Shown piece by piece: positions 1 to 7,590 of a stretch of DNA of 37,396 nucleotides. The position numbers and the translations under genes are program-made. How positions within the stretch are numbered: the stretch's first letter is position 1; the number at the start of each line of letters is the position of its first letter. Source of the DNA: Micavibrio sp. (GTDB lineage Bacteria > Pseudomonadota > Alphaproteobacteria > Micavibrionales > Micavibrionaceae); the NCBI GenBank assembly GCA_028290825.1, contig JAQGJB010000085.1:1-37396 (forward strand), written 5' to 3'. The notes beneath the pieces were generated by a model that ran no database searches, had not been told where the DNA came from, and saw only the letters and a list, made by a program, of their open reading frames with translations.

Positions 1-412
1 CATCGTTGAAAAAGAAACCGGCATCTCCTCGGAACGCGCCCGCATTGCAGGCGTCTTCCTGAACCGCCTCAAAATCAACATGCCGCTGCAATCCGATCCA
101 ACCGTGATCTACGCCATGACCAAAGGCGAAGTGAAAGACGAAGGTCAGGGGCCACTCGGCCGCCGCCTGCTGCGCACCGATCTTGAAAACACAGACTCAC
201 CTTACAACACATACAAATATCCCGGCCTGCCGCCCGGCCCGATCGCCAACCCCGGCCGCGCAGCAATCGAAGCGGTCCTGCATCCAGAACATCACGATTT
301 CCTGTATTTCGTAGCCAAAGGCGATGGCGGCCACACCTTCGCCAGCACACTCAGCGAACACGAAAAAAACGCCGCCGAGTGGCGTCAGATAAGAAAAGAA
401 CAGGGCAACTAG
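1..412 (+). CDS. mltG: Endolytic murein transglycosylase MltG, C-terminal part
   Basis: Only the C-terminal ~136 codons are present; the reading frame starts at base 2 and the 5' end lies outside the window. MltG is an inner-membrane lytic transglycosylase that cuts nascent glycan strands in the periplasm and so sets strand length. The visible part opens with IVEKETG, the segment that carries the family's catalytic glutamate, followed by the ERARIAGVFLNRL, QSDPTVIYA and GLPPGPIANPG blocks and a YFVAKGDGGHTF block near the end, all in the usual YceG order. The TAG stop shares a CTAG tetranucleotide with the stop of the convergent gshA gene, so the two genes end on each other with no terminator between them. 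The family assignment is secure; only truncation by the window limits it. Confidence 0.95.
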   Translation, partial: IVEKETGISSERARIAGVFLNRLKINMPLQSDPTVIYAMTKGEVKDEGQGPLGRRLLRTDLENTDSPYNTYKYPGLPPGPIANPGRAAIEAVLHPEHHDFLYFVAKGDGGHTFASTLSEHEKNAAEWRQIRKEQGN

Positions 413-1662
413 GCCGCCGCTGCGACCGAACGCACTTTCTGATCCAGCAGGTCCAGATAAACCTTCCCGCCCTGCTCATCATTCAGATGCGACAGCCCAT
501 GCCGTGCAATCGCAATCGATTCGATCGCCTGATTGATCAGCGTCTGACGTTCAGGGAGTGGTGTCAGCAAACCAAATCGCGGAACATCCTGCCTAACCTG
601 ACGGTGCAGATCGACCGGCCAGTCGCGGATCAGATCCCACGCCTGATCCAGCGCATCGCTGTTGTAAAAAATCCCGGTCCAGAAGGACGTCATCGCATAA
701 ACCATCGCCGGCGTATTGCTGTCCGGCCCGCGCAGTTCAAGGTAACGTTTTAAGCGCACTTCCGGGAATAATGTCGTCAGGTGATCGTGCCAGTCATCTA
801 TGCTCGGGAATTCGCCCTCATGGCCCGGCAGCTTGCCCTCCATAAACGCGCGGAAGGATTGACCTGACACATCGACATGGTGGCCGTTCCGCATAATGAA
901 ATACATCGGCACATCCAGCGCATAATCCACATACCGCGCAAAACTCATCCCGTCTTCAAACACAAACCCCGGAACGCCGGTACGGTCAGGATCAAGATCT
1001 TCCCACATCAGCGAACGGTAACTCTGATACCCGGTATTCTTCCCCTCCGCATGCGTCGAATTCGCCAGCAGCGCCGTCACAACGGGTTGCAACCCCAGCG
1101 CCACGCGGTATTTCTTCACCATATCCGCTTCACTGGAGAAATCGAGATTGACCTGCGCCCCGCAGGTGCGCAGCATCATATCAATCCCGTAACGTCCCCT
1201 TTTCGGCATGTATTCCGACATGATGACGTAGCGTTCTTTCGGCATGCGGTGGATATCCTCCCGCCGCCACGACGGATGGAACCCGGCATCGAGGATACCA
1301 AGACTCAGGCTTTTAGTAATCGCCGTAAATTCATCATAGAACCGGTCAGCCTCGGCACGCACTTCACCGGTACTTCGCAGCGGCGATCCGGAAAACTCAA
1401 CCTGTCCGCCCGGCTCCAGCGTGATCATGCTCTGCCCGCGTTTCAGGGCGATCAGGTAACCGGCGACCTCCACAGGCTCCCATCCATAATCCGCGATAAA
1501 ACGTTCAAGGATTTGTTTAATGCCCGGTGCGCCGTCATATTCCAGCGCCTTGCCATTCTCCGCATGAAACACAAATTGTTCATGTTCGATGCCGATGCGC
1601 CAGTCTTCCTTTGGCTTGCACCCGAGGGCCATGTCATTGACAAGATCATCATATGTCAGCAT
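409..1662 (-). CDS. gshA: Glutamate--cysteine ligase, plant/alphaproteobacterial type
   Basis: This ligase makes gamma-glutamylcysteine from glutamate, cysteine and ATP, the first step of glutathione synthesis in the cytoplasm. The product is about 417 residues. It shows IGIEHEQFVF near the N terminus, SMITLEPGGQVEFSGSP, and a central block with MKxRGxYG-like spacing (MPKRGRYGIDMMLRTCGAQVNLDF), which marks the plant-type class rather than the enterobacterial GshA. I chose the ATG at 1660-1662 (protein MLTYDDLV) because the longer frame would run upstream into the divergent gshB gene. That leaves only 34 bases between the two start codons, so at least one promoter must overlap a coding region. 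Divergent pairing with gshB supports the function. The 3' end overlaps the mltG stop. Confidence 0.93.
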   Translation of the reverse strand: MLTYDDLVNDMALGCKPKEDWRIGIEHEQFVFHAENGKALEYDGAPGIKQILERFIADYGWEPVEVAGYLIALKRGQSMITLEPGGQVEFSGSPLRSTGEVRAEADRFYDEFTAITKSLSLGILDAGFHPSWRREDIHRMPKERYVIMSEYMPKRGRYGIDMMLRTCGAQVNLDFSSEADMVKKYRVALGLQPVVTALLANSTHAEGKNTGYQSYRSLMWEDLDPDRTGVPGFVFEDGMSFARYVDYALDVPMYFIMRNGHHVDVSGQSFRAFMEGKLPGHEGEFPSIDDWHDHLTTLFPEVRLKRYLELRGPDSNTPAMVYAMTSFWTGIFYNSDALDQAWDLIRDWPVDLHRQVRQDVPRFGLLTPLPERQTLINQAIESIAIARHGLSHLNDEQGGKVYLDLLDQKVRSVAAAA

Positions 1663-1696
1663 TGTTTTTAAACCGTCCCCGAAAGAGTGATTAGGT

Positions 1697-2641
1697 ATGA
1701 CCAAGAAAATCGGTATCGTGATGGACCCCATTGAAACCATCACGCCCTACAAAGACAGCACGCTGGCCCTGATGCTCGCCGCGCAGAAATCGGGCGCGGA
1801 ATTATATTATATGGTGTCGGATGACCTGTATATCCAGGACGGCCATGCGTATGCCGCCATGGGCCCGTTAAAAGTTTCAGACAATCTGGAAAAATACTAC
1901 GACCTCGGCGAAACGCTTTACTGCAAACCGCTGACCGATCTCGACATCGTCCTGATGCGCAAGGACCCGCCGGTTGATAAACGCTTCCTCCACACCTGCG
2001 CCATGCTGGAGCAGGCGGTACGCGACGGCGTACGCGTGATCAACAACCCGACCATGTTGATCACCAACAATGAAAAACTCTACGCCACGCAATTCCCGGA
2101 ATTCTGCCCGCCGACCCTGATCACTAGCTGCAACGAACTCCTGCGCGGCTTTCGTGACAAACATGAAAAGATCATCATAAAACCACTCGACTCAATGGGC
2201 GGCGACGGTGTCTTCATGGTCACGAAGGACGATGTCAATTTCGACGTCATCTGGGAAATGCACACTCAGCGCGGAACCTACCCCGTCGTCGCGCAAAAAT
2301 TCATTGCCGCCATCGACAAGGGCGACAAACGCATCATCATCATCGACGGCGAACCCTTCGGCCACGTTCTCGTCCGCACCCCGAAAGACGGCAGCATCCG
2401 CGGCAATATGGCCGCGGGCGGATCGACCCATGTCGCCCCCCTGTCCCCGCGCGAACACGAAATTGCTACAGCCGTCGGAAAATCGCTGAAAGAAAATGAC
2501 ATCATCTTCGCCGGCATCGACGTCATCGGCGACTATTTGATCGAAATCAATATCACCAGCCCCACCGGCCTGCGCCAGATTTCAAAGGAATGTGGTGTGG
2601 ATGTCGCAGCATTGATCATGCAAAAAATTCTGGAGATCTAG
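1697..2641 (+). CDS. gshB: Glutathione synthetase
   Basis: This ATP-grasp ligase joins glycine to gamma-glutamylcysteine to make glutathione in the cytoplasm. The 314-residue length matches the E. coli enzyme (about 315). The N terminus KKIGIVMDPIETI is typical of prokaryotic GshB; LMRKDPPVD, the ATP-grasp core IIIKPLDSMGGDGVF, the GSIRGNMAAGG loop and the final ATP/metal block EINITSPTGLRQI are all present in order. The start ATG follows an AG-rich stretch (GAAAGAGTGATTAGGT). It diverges from gshA and is followed by a strong hairpin terminator. Adjacent gshA and gshB give the complete two-step pathway. Confidence 0.96.
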   Translation: MTKKIGIVMDPIETITPYKDSTLALMLAAQKSGAELYYMVSDDLYIQDGHAYAAMGPLKVSDNLEKYYDLGETLYCKPLTDLDIVLMRKDPPVDKRFLHTCAMLEQAVRDGVRVINNPTMLITNNEKLYATQFPEFCPPTLITSCNELLRGFRDKHEKIIIKPLDSMGGDGVFMVTKDDVNFDVIWEMHTQRGTYPVVAQKFIAAIDKGDKRIIIIDGEPFGHVLVRTPKDGSIRGNMAAGGSTHVAPLSPREHEIATAVGKSLKENDIIFAGIDVIGDYLIEINITSPTGLRQISKECGVDVAALIMQKILEI

Positions 2642-2647
2642 AAAAAG

Positions 2648-2681
2648 AAAAAGGCCCGATCCGCAGATCGGGCCTTTTTTC
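2648..2681. terminator. Bidirectional rho-independent terminator between gshB and tRNA-Gly
   Basis: A 12-base stem (AAAGGCCCGATC pairing with GATCGGGCCTTT) encloses the four-base loop CGCA. A T run follows on the plus strand and an A run precedes it, which gives a U tract on the minus strand too. It can end gshB and also the convergent tRNA transcript, whose 3' end is 9 bases beyond. Confidence 0.9.
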
Positions 2682-2689
2682 TTTCTTAT

Positions 2690-2764
2690 TGGAGCGGGCG
2701 AAGGGATTCGAACCCTCGACCCTAACCTTGGCAAGGTTATGCTCTACCCCTGAGCTACGCCCGC
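2690..2764 (-). tRNA. tRNA-Gly (anticodon GCC), CCA encoded
   Basis: The minus strand reads as a full cloverleaf of 75 nt. A 7-bp acceptor stem (GCGGGCG with CGCCCGC) is followed by discriminator U and an encoded CCA. The D arm is GCTC/GAGC, the anticodon arm TAACC-TTGCCAA-GGTTA has GCC as anticodon, and the T arm contains the TTCGAAT loop. GCC reads GGC and GGU glycine codons. Confidence 0.97.
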
Positions 2765-2782
2765 ACTCCGTTAAGAAGCCGG

Positions 2783-2810
2783 ACTATAGCCGGAAATTCC
2801 GGGAATTCAA
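2783..2810 (-). promoter_or_regulatory. Probable sigma-70 promoter of tRNA-Gly
   Basis: On the minus strand TTGAAT (2805-2810) and TATAGT (2783-2788) are separated by 16 bases and sit about 20 bases upstream of the mature tRNA 5' end. The spacer itself is G+C-rich and partly palindromic. Assigned by consensus match and position only. Confidence 0.6.
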
Positions 2811-2833
2811 GAGAAAATTATCGGAAAAAATCA

Positions 2834-2855
2834 GGAAAAGCGGCGGAAACCCGCC
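2834..2855 (-). terminator. Weak hairpin terminator after hypothetical gene pair
   Basis: On the minus strand GGCGG-GTTT-CCGCC is followed by GCTTTTCC. It lies just past the stop of the hypothetical gene at 2867-3145 and before the tRNA promoter. The stem is short and the U tract imperfect. Confidence 0.45.
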
Positions 2856-2866
2856 AAAAGGAAGAT

Positions 2867-3145
2867 TTAGAAGCCAACCTGGATCAATGGCACATCGTAA
2901 CCGTAGAGTTTCCGGTCCGGGGCATGGTCAACCACCAGCACGCTGGGGCTGGTTTCAACCGACTGTGCGGCGACGCCTGATAATTCGTAATGCATCAGGT
3001 CGCCTTCATGATCGTTATCGGCATAGACAAGCATCATCAGCCGTTGATCGCGGTAATATTCGATCCGGCGGATTTCATGGGGGAACGGCGCGTCGCACAT
3101 CACGACAAGCCCGCCATCCGCTAGTTTTCCAAGCTCTACATTCAT
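2867..3145 (-). CDS. Hypothetical protein, ~92 aa
   Basis: I do not recognise this protein. It is small and acidic, with no signal peptide or membrane segment, and it looks like a soluble beta-rich domain (alternating hydrophobic strands such as GGLVVMCDAPF, RLMMLVYADND, SVLVVDHAP). Its start is coupled to the upstream gene: the upstream TAG stop ends one base before the ATG at 3143-3145, with GGACC as a possible ribosome site. A second ATG 12 bases further upstream (protein MDPRMNVEL) would overlap the upstream gene by 11 bases and is also possible. The coupling argues that this is a real gene working with its neighbour. Confidence 0.7.
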   Translation of the reverse strand: MNVELGKLADGGLVVMCDAPFPHEIRRIEYYRDQRLMMLVYADNDHEGDLMHYELSGVAAQSVETSPSVLVVDHAPDRKLYGYDVPLIQVGF

Positions 3146-3146
3146 T

Positions 3147-3593
3147 CTAGGGTCCATTCTGTTTCGGCGGGGTCAGAAAGTTCATGGCCGTGTTCATCGT
3201 ATTCTGCAGACCTGTCGACACACCCGCAGCCATGGAAGCCACGTTAAACCCGTTCTGTTGTGCGACTCCCTGGATCACATTGCCATTCTGCGCCCCGGAC
3301 AGGGTCGCCATGGGTATAACACCCTCCAGTTTGTTCATCAGGCCAATTCCGGCGACAACACCAACCGCCCCCAGAACGCCACCAACAATTCCGCGGTTTG
3401 CCGCATCCTGTTGCGCCTGACGGGCCGGGGCACCTGCTTCTTCAGCCTTGCGGTCTGTAAAGACCTTTTCGGACTGGGCCTTATCGGCCTGAAACTTTGC
3501 GTCTTCCTGGGACCGCCTTTGCAAAAAGGAAGCGTCATCCGCAGCTTTTTTCGCGGCAAACTGGTCATCCTGCGTTTTTTGGTCGATTGCCAT
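3147..3593 (-). CDS. Hypothetical protein with charged coiled-coil N terminus and Gly-rich hydrophobic segment
   Basis: Not recognised. The 148-residue product has two distinct parts. Residues 1 to about 65 are rich in K, Q, D, E and A with heptad-like spacing (a probable helical coiled coil). Next comes a Gly/Val-rich hydrophobic run (GIVGGVLGAVGVVAGIGLM), then a polar, Asn/Gln/Met/Ala-rich tail with QNG and MNT motifs. The hydrophobic run could be a membrane segment or an amphipathic assembly helix. The start has GGATAAAT directly before ATG. It is translationally coupled to the small gene downstream. The architecture recalls surface or assembly proteins, but I see no family signature and assign no function. 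Confidence 0.7.
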   Translation of the reverse strand: MAIDQKTQDDQFAAKKAADDASFLQRRSQEDAKFQADKAQSEKVFTDRKAEEAGAPARQAQQDAANRGIVGGVLGAVGVVAGIGLMNKLEGVIPMATLSGAQNGNVIQGVAQQNGFNVASMAAGVSTGLQNTMNTAMNFLTPPKQNGP

Positions 3594-3709
3594 ATTTATC
3601 CAAGATTTAGAAGGTTATTCCCACACAACATCATTTATACAGGAAGAAAGTGAAGAGACCGTTTACTTTCCCTAAAATTGTAGCAATTTCGCCACAATTC
3701 AAAACGGCG

Positions 3710-3739
3710 TTGATTTATAAAGATTATTTCTGATAAAAC
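3710..3739 (+). promoter_or_regulatory. Candidate promoter giving a near-leaderless transcript
   Basis: TTGATT (3710-3715) and TAAAAC (3734-3739, preceded by TG as in an extended -10) are 18 bases apart. The start codon at 3747 begins only 8 bases after the -10, so transcription would start at or next to the ATG. No Shine-Dalgarno sequence is present. Prediction by eye. Confidence 0.4.
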
Positions 3740-3746
3740 TCGCTTT

Positions 3747-4316
3747 ATGAACACTGCGCCTGACATGAGCAAAGCCGATATCATTAACGATCCGATGCCG
3801 ACGGCACCGGAAACTTTGCTGGCGCGACTCGATTCGCAGGGCATTCCCTATACGCTTCACCACCATAATGCTTTCTTCACCGTCGCCGAAGGCCTGGAGA
3901 TAGAGCGCACGATGGAGGGGGTTCATTGCCGCAATCTGTTCCTGCGCGACAAAAAGGGGGCAATGTTCCTGGTTTCCGCCGCTAACGAAACATTGATCGA
4001 CCTCAAAAAGCTCTCCGGCCTGCTTGGCTGCGGTCGCCTGTCCTTCGGTTCGCCTGAGCGCCTCTGGACGTATCTGGGGGTCCGCCCCGGTTCCGTCTGC
4101 CCCTATGCCATCATCAATGACAGGGGTGGGGTGGTCACCCAGATCCTCGACGCCTATATGATGAAAGGCGAGCTTGTGAACTTTCACCCGTTGCTCAACA
4201 CCATGACCATCGGCGTGACCCCGAATGACCTTGTAAAATTTATCCGCAGCACCGGGCGCGAACCGCGTATAGTCGATTTAACCTCCGCCGCACCTGACCC
4301 AACAGAAGGATCATAA
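3747..4316 (+). CDS. Prolyl-tRNA editing (YbaK/ProX-type) deacylase
   Basis: This is a free-standing member of the YbaK/aminoacyl-tRNA deacylase fold, closest in layout to ProXp-ala/PrdX proteins that hydrolyse alanine mischarged on tRNA-Pro. At 189 residues it is slightly long because of an N-terminal tail of about 20 residues. Visible family blocks are LHHHNAFFTVAEG, HCRNLFLRDKKGAMFLVSA (with the conserved lysine region), LSFGSPERLWTYLGVRPGSVCP, and NFHPLLNTMTIGV near the C terminus. The gene opens a plus-strand cluster; the next ATG follows its stop after two bases. It has no clear ribosome site, in keeping with the leaderless promoter suggested upstream. The exact tRNA substrate is inferred from family resemblance. 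Confidence 0.85.
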   Translation: MNTAPDMSKADIINDPMPTAPETLLARLDSQGIPYTLHHHNAFFTVAEGLEIERTMEGVHCRNLFLRDKKGAMFLVSAANETLIDLKKLSGLLGCGRLSFGSPERLWTYLGVRPGSVCPYAIINDRGGVVTQILDAYMMKGELVNFHPLLNTMTIGVTPNDLVKFIRSTGREPRIVDLTSAAPDPTEGS

Positions 4317-4318
4317 CC

Positions 4319-5266
4319 ATGCTGATCGGCAGCAAGAACCCGGCAAGCCCGGCCACCGCCATTGATAACGGCGAAAACATCTTCGATGTCACCACGGCGA
4401 ATTTCGAAGATATCGTTTTAAAGGCGTCGATGGAAACGCCTATCCTGGTTGATTTCTGGGCGCCGTGGTGCGAACCGTGCAAGCAGCTCGGCCCCATTCT
4501 TGAGGCTGCCGTCACCGCCACCAACGGCAAAGTCCGCATGGCGAAAATTAACATCGATGAAAACCAGCAACTGGCGCAGGCCATGCGCGTGCAGTCGATC
4601 CCGACCGTCTATGCGTTTTTCCAGGGCCAGCCGGTCACCGCCTTCACGGGCGTAAAACCGGCCAGCGAAATCAAAATGCTGGTCGATCAGCTTTCCGCCA
4701 TGGCGCGCAAGGCCCGCCCCGATGCCATTAACATTCCTGAAACCCTGAGCATGGCCGCCAAGGCCATGGCCGAAGGCCATATCGAAGTAGCCCAGGGCAT
4801 GTATATGCAGATCATGGCACAGGACGAAAACAATGCCGATTGCTACGCCGGTCTCGTGCGCAGCTTTATTGCCCTCGGCGATCTTGATCAGGCTGGCTTC
4901 ATGCTGGAAGACGCACCGGAAGAGGTCAAGAAAAGCCCCGCCTTCGCGGCCGCCCGCACAGCCCTCGACCTTGTGAAAGAGGCACCGGAAGCCGGAGTAA
5001 CCGATAAACTTGCCGCCGCCATCGAAAAAGATCCTGCCGACCATCAATCCCGTTTCGATTACGCCGTCGCCCTCTTTGCTGCGGGGCAGAAAATTGAGGG
5101 CATTGAACAGCTGGTTGAACTCATCCGCCGCGACCGTGCCAACGAAAGGAAATGGGAAGAGGACAAGGCAAAAACCCAGCTCTTTAAATTCTTCGAAGCT
5201 CTCGGCCCGTCCGATCCTGTAACGCTGGCCGGGCGAAGAAAACTCTCCTCCGTGCTGTTTTCGTGA
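4319..5266 (+). CDS. cnoX: Thioredoxin-domain co-chaperone (CnoX/YbbN-like)
   Basis: The protein has an N-terminal thioredoxin domain (residues ~20-125) and a C-terminal helical TPR-like region (~140-315). This is the two-domain plan of YbbN/CnoX, a holdase that binds oxidised clients and works with GroEL and DnaK. The active site reads WAPWCEPCK, so both cysteines of the CxxC motif are kept, unlike E. coli YbbN. A thiol-disulfide activity is therefore possible. The cis-Pro loop is SIPTVYAF. Length (315) fits the family (about 284-310). It starts two bases after the editing-protein stop and precedes the LON-domain gene by 43 bases, which suggests a shared transcript of protein-quality functions. 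Confidence 0.88.
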   Translation: MLIGSKNPASPATAIDNGENIFDVTTANFEDIVLKASMETPILVDFWAPWCEPCKQLGPILEAAVTATNGKVRMAKINIDENQQLAQAMRVQSIPTVYAFFQGQPVTAFTGVKPASEIKMLVDQLSAMARKARPDAINIPETLSMAAKAMAEGHIEVAQGMYMQIMAQDENNADCYAGLVRSFIALGDLDQAGFMLEDAPEEVKKSPAFAAARTALDLVKEAPEAGVTDKLAAAIEKDPADHQSRFDYAVALFAAGQKIEGIEQLVELIRRDRANERKWEEDKAKTQLFKFFEALGPSDPVTLAGRRKLSSVLFS

Positions 5267-5309
5267 TATTGGGTATTTTCCGGCGTAAATAAGGACCTAT
5301 CTGAATACA

Positions 5310-5966
5310 ATGAATACCCCGAGCCCCGCACCCTCAGTGATCACCCTGCCGGATGAGATTCCCGTCTTTCCGCTTTCCGGTGTATTGCTCCTGCCGCACG
5401 GCCACCTGCCTTTGAATATTTTCGAGCCGCGTTATCTCTCTATGGTCGATGACGCCCTCAAATCGCACCAATTGATCGGCATGATTCAGCCGCGCGAGGA
5501 CGGCTCCCTCTTCACCACCGGCTGCGCCGGAAAAATCACCGCCTTTAGTGAAACCGATGACGGGCGTTACGAGATTACACTGAAGGGCCTGTCACGTTTT
5601 GTGATTGGACTTGAATTGCCGAACGCCCTTGGCGGTTATCGCCGCGTCCGCGCCAACTGGTCAGAATTCCCGAAAGACACCGACCCCGTTGACCACCTCA
5701 ACCTTGACCGCAACCGCCTGAAGGACCTCCTCCGCAATTACTTCGATATCGAAGGTATGGATTGTGAATGGAGCGCGATGGAAACGGTCAGCGACGACAA
5801 CCTGATCACCTGCCTCTCCATGGTCTGCCCGCTGGACGCCAGTGAAAAACAGGCTCTTCTCGAGGCCCGTTGCGGCAACACGCGGTCTGAGCTTTTCATG
5901 ACCCTCCTGGAAATGGCCACCCGCGATACTTCCCGCGAACACCCGGGCAAGGGTGTCTGCCACTAG
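5310..5966 (+). CDS. Stand-alone LON substrate-binding domain protein
   Basis: This 218-residue protein contains only the N-terminal domain of Lon protease, with no AAA+ or Ser-Lys protease part. The opening motif [34 protein letters not shown] is split over residues ~14-50 and matches the LON/ASB domain start; GMIQP and GCAGKITAF follow in the usual places. Such proteins are common in alphaproteobacteria beside thioredoxin and Trm112 genes, as here, but their role is not established; a substrate-recognition or adaptor role is guesswork. No frameshift or remnant of the rest of Lon is visible downstream, so the short form is native. Confidence 0.9.
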   Translation: MNTPSPAPSVITLPDEIPVFPLSGVLLLPHGHLPLNIFEPRYLSMVDDALKSHQLIGMIQPREDGSLFTTGCAGKITAFSETDDGRYEITLKGLSRFVIGLELPNALGGYRRVRANWSEFPKDTDPVDHLNLDRNRLKDLLRNYFDIEGMDCEWSAMETVSDDNLITCLSMVCPLDASEKQALLEARCGNTRSELFMTLLEMATRDTSREHPGKGVCH

Positions 5967-6006
5967 CCTTATTGACTTAAGGGGCAAAAAGCGTTTCCAT
6001 CGCGGC

Positions 6007-6183
6007 ATGAGCCAGATTGATCCAAAACTTCTCGATATCCTCGTCTGCCCTTTGACGAAAGTGCCCCTGCGCTATGATGCGGCGCGGCAGGAACTGATTT
6101 CCGATCAGGCGAAACTGGCCTATCCCATTCGCGACGGGATTCCTGTTATGCTGGTAGAAGAAGCCCGTCACCTGGAGGACTGA
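6007..6183 (+). CDS. Trm112 family small protein (YcaR-like)
   Basis: The 58-residue product has the Trm112 pattern: [17 protein letters not shown] at the N terminus, a central strand with [13 protein letters not shown], and the closing [13 protein letters not shown]. The usual second cysteine of CPxC is threonine, as in many bacterial members that no longer bind zinc through this motif. I chose the ATG at 6007 because it gives the normal family length; an upstream ATG at 5953 would overlap the LON gene and add 18 atypical residues. Eukaryotic Trm112 activates methyltransferases; the bacterial role is less certain. It is followed by leuA after three bases. Confidence 0.88.
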   Translation: MSQIDPKLLDILVCPLTKVPLRYDAARQELISDQAKLAYPIRDGIPVMLVEEARHLED

Positions 6184-6186
6184 AAC

Positions 6187-7326
6187 ATGGACCGCGTCAT
6201 TATATTCGACACCACCCTTCGTGACGGCGAACAATCACCCGGCTGCTCGATGAACCATGATGAGAAACTGCGCATGGCCGCGCTGCTCGATGAAATGGGC
6301 GTCGATGTGATCGAAGCCGGTTTCCCGATCGCCAGCCCCGGCGATTTCAATTCCGTGAAGGCGATTGCCGAAAGCACCAAGAACGCCATCATTGCCGGCC
6401 TCTGCCGCACCAAGAAGGGCGACATCGAAGCCTGCGCTCAGGCCGTTGCCCCAGCCAAGCGCCGCCGCATTCACACGTTCGTTTCGACATCGCCGCTGCA
6501 TATGAAACACAAACTGAACATGCAGCCCGATGACGTCATCGCCATGATCGCCGAGAGCGTCGCCTTCGCGCGGCAGTTCACCGACGATGTCGAATGGTCC
6601 GCCGAAGACGGCAGCCGTTCGGAAGATGACTTCCTTGCCCGCGCCGTTGAAACCGCCATCAAGGCCGGTGCCACCACCATCAATATTCCGGACACTGTCG
6701 GCTATGCACTCCCCACCGACTACGCCGCAAAGTTCACCATGCTGCTGAACCGCGTGCCGAACATCGACAAGGCCGTTCTCTCCGTTCACTGCCACAACGA
6801 TCTTGGTCTTGCCGTGGCCAACACGCTGGCCGGTGTTGCCGCAGGCGCGCGGCAGATTGAATGCACGATCAACGGCATCGGCGAACGTGCCGGGAACGCC
6901 GCCCTCGAAGAAGTCGTGATGGCCATCCGCACCCGCAACGCCGACCTTCCCTACACCAACAATATCGACACCACCAAGATTACCGGCATCTCCCGCGCTC
7001 TCGGTGAAATCACCGGCGTCAGCGTCCAGCCGAACAAGGCCATTGTCGGCGCCAACGCCTTCGCGCATGAAAGCGGTATCCACCAGGACGGCGTGCTGAA
7101 AAACCCGCAGACCTACGAAATCATGACCCCGGAATCCATAGGCCTTTCGAAAAACGATTTGGTCATCGGCAAACATTCCGGCCGCCACGCGTTCAAAAAG
7201 AAGATGGAAGTGCTCGGCCACGATCTGGGCGATAATGCTTTGGAAGAGGCGTTTGCAAAATTCAAAAATCTTGCCGACCGTCAGAAAAAAATAAGCGATG
7301 AGGATCTCATCGCTTTGGTATCTTGA
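6187..7326 (+). CDS. leuA: 2-Isopropylmalate synthase catalytic region, lacking the C-terminal regulatory domain
   Basis: The enzyme condenses acetyl-CoA with 2-oxoisovalerate in the first step of leucine synthesis. [12 protein letters not shown] (residues ~9-20), the LeuA-type [17 protein letters not shown] block, the metal-binding [30 protein letters not shown] and [12 protein letters not shown] are intact. The gene has a strong GGAGGA ribosome site and lies three bases after the Trm112 stop. At 379 residues it stops right after the linker subdomains; the ~130-residue leucine-binding domain of type-1 LeuA is missing. The next 264 bases hold no continuation in any frame, so this is not a simple frameshift. 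Feedback by leucine may be absent. Homocitrate synthase or a related Claisen-type enzyme is the main alternative, but the sequence is much closer to LeuA. Confidence 0.85.
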   Translation: MDRVIIFDTTLRDGEQSPGCSMNHDEKLRMAALLDEMGVDVIEAGFPIASPGDFNSVKAIAESTKNAIIAGLCRTKKGDIEACAQAVAPAKRRRIHTFVSTSPLHMKHKLNMQPDDVIAMIAESVAFARQFTDDVEWSAEDGSRSEDDFLARAVETAIKAGATTINIPDTVGYALPTDYAAKFTMLLNRVPNIDKAVLSVHCHNDLGLAVANTLAGVAAGARQIECTINGIGERAGNAALEEVVMAIRTRNADLPYTNNIDTTKITGISRALGEITGVSVQPNKAIVGANAFAHESGIHQDGVLKNPQTYEIMTPESIGLSKNDLVIGKHSGRHAFKKKMEVLGHDLGDNALEEAFAKFKNLADRQKKISDEDLIALVS

Positions 7327-7335
7327 TTCGCATTT

Positions 7336-7404
7336 TCTAATGTTACTGGCTCTAATATTATTCGGGTCGTATTAGATTAGAATCTTCTACTGTCTCCCTC
7401 TAAT
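7336..7404. repeat. Cluster of TCTAAT / ATTAGA repeats
   Basis: Directly after leuA there are three copies of TCTAAT (7336, 7351, 7399) and two overlapping inverted copies ATTAGA (7371 and 7376). TCTAATA (7351-7357) can pair with TATTAGA (7370-7376). The local composition is much more A+T-rich than the genes. The function is unknown; it may be a 3' UTR structure or a protein-binding site. Confidence 0.5.
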
Positions 7405-7405
7405 A

Positions 7406-7440
7406 GAGACACCGCCTGTGTTAGAGGCGGTGTTCTCCTG
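7406..7440 (+). terminator. Hairpin, probable terminator of the leuA cluster
   Basis: A 9-bp stem (ACACCGCCT 7409-7417 with AGGCGGTGT 7425-7433) encloses the loop GTGTTAG and is followed by TCTCCTGTCT, a poor U tract. The base can be extended with GAG/CTC through a bulge. Likely the end of the plus-strand transcript that began near 3747. Confidence 0.6.
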
Positions 7441-7530
7441 TCTGTGAAGACTTTCCCTGTTTTTTCTCGCCAGTAAAGGCAAGACGATGATAGCAACAAT
7501 ATTACGTCTGACAAGCTGTTAACTCGTTAC

Positions 7531-7539
7531 TTATCCACA
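7531..7539 (+). promoter_or_regulatory. Single consensus DnaA box
   Basis: TTATCCACA is an exact match to the consensus DnaA box and lies in the gap upstream of aat, next to a -10-like TACAAT at 7545-7550. I saw no second box nearby, so this is not an origin. It may be chance or a DnaA-responsive promoter. Confidence 0.4.
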
Positions 7540-7590
7540 GGTGATACAATCAAAGTTGAGAATCAACCAAGTTCGGACTCAAGGGAAGAT

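Noticed and set aside
877-1671. 264-codon plus-strand frame opposite gshA
   Set aside because: Shadow frame, rich in His/Arg/Pro, overlapping well-conserved gshA.
3147-3593. Phage structural protein or prophage remnant
   Set aside because: The coiled-coil/Gly-rich layout recalls virion proteins, but there are no integrase, terminase, capsid or tail genes and no attachment-site repeat around the adjacent tRNA.
6235-7221. Long minus-strand open frame (328 codons) opposite leuA
   Set aside because: It is a shadow of leuA; the translation is Gly/Val/Asp-rich and shows no family motif, while leuA motifs are perfect on the other strand.
7531-7539. Replication origin
   Set aside because: Only one DnaA box, no cluster, and no dnaA, dnaN, parAB or similar genes nearby.
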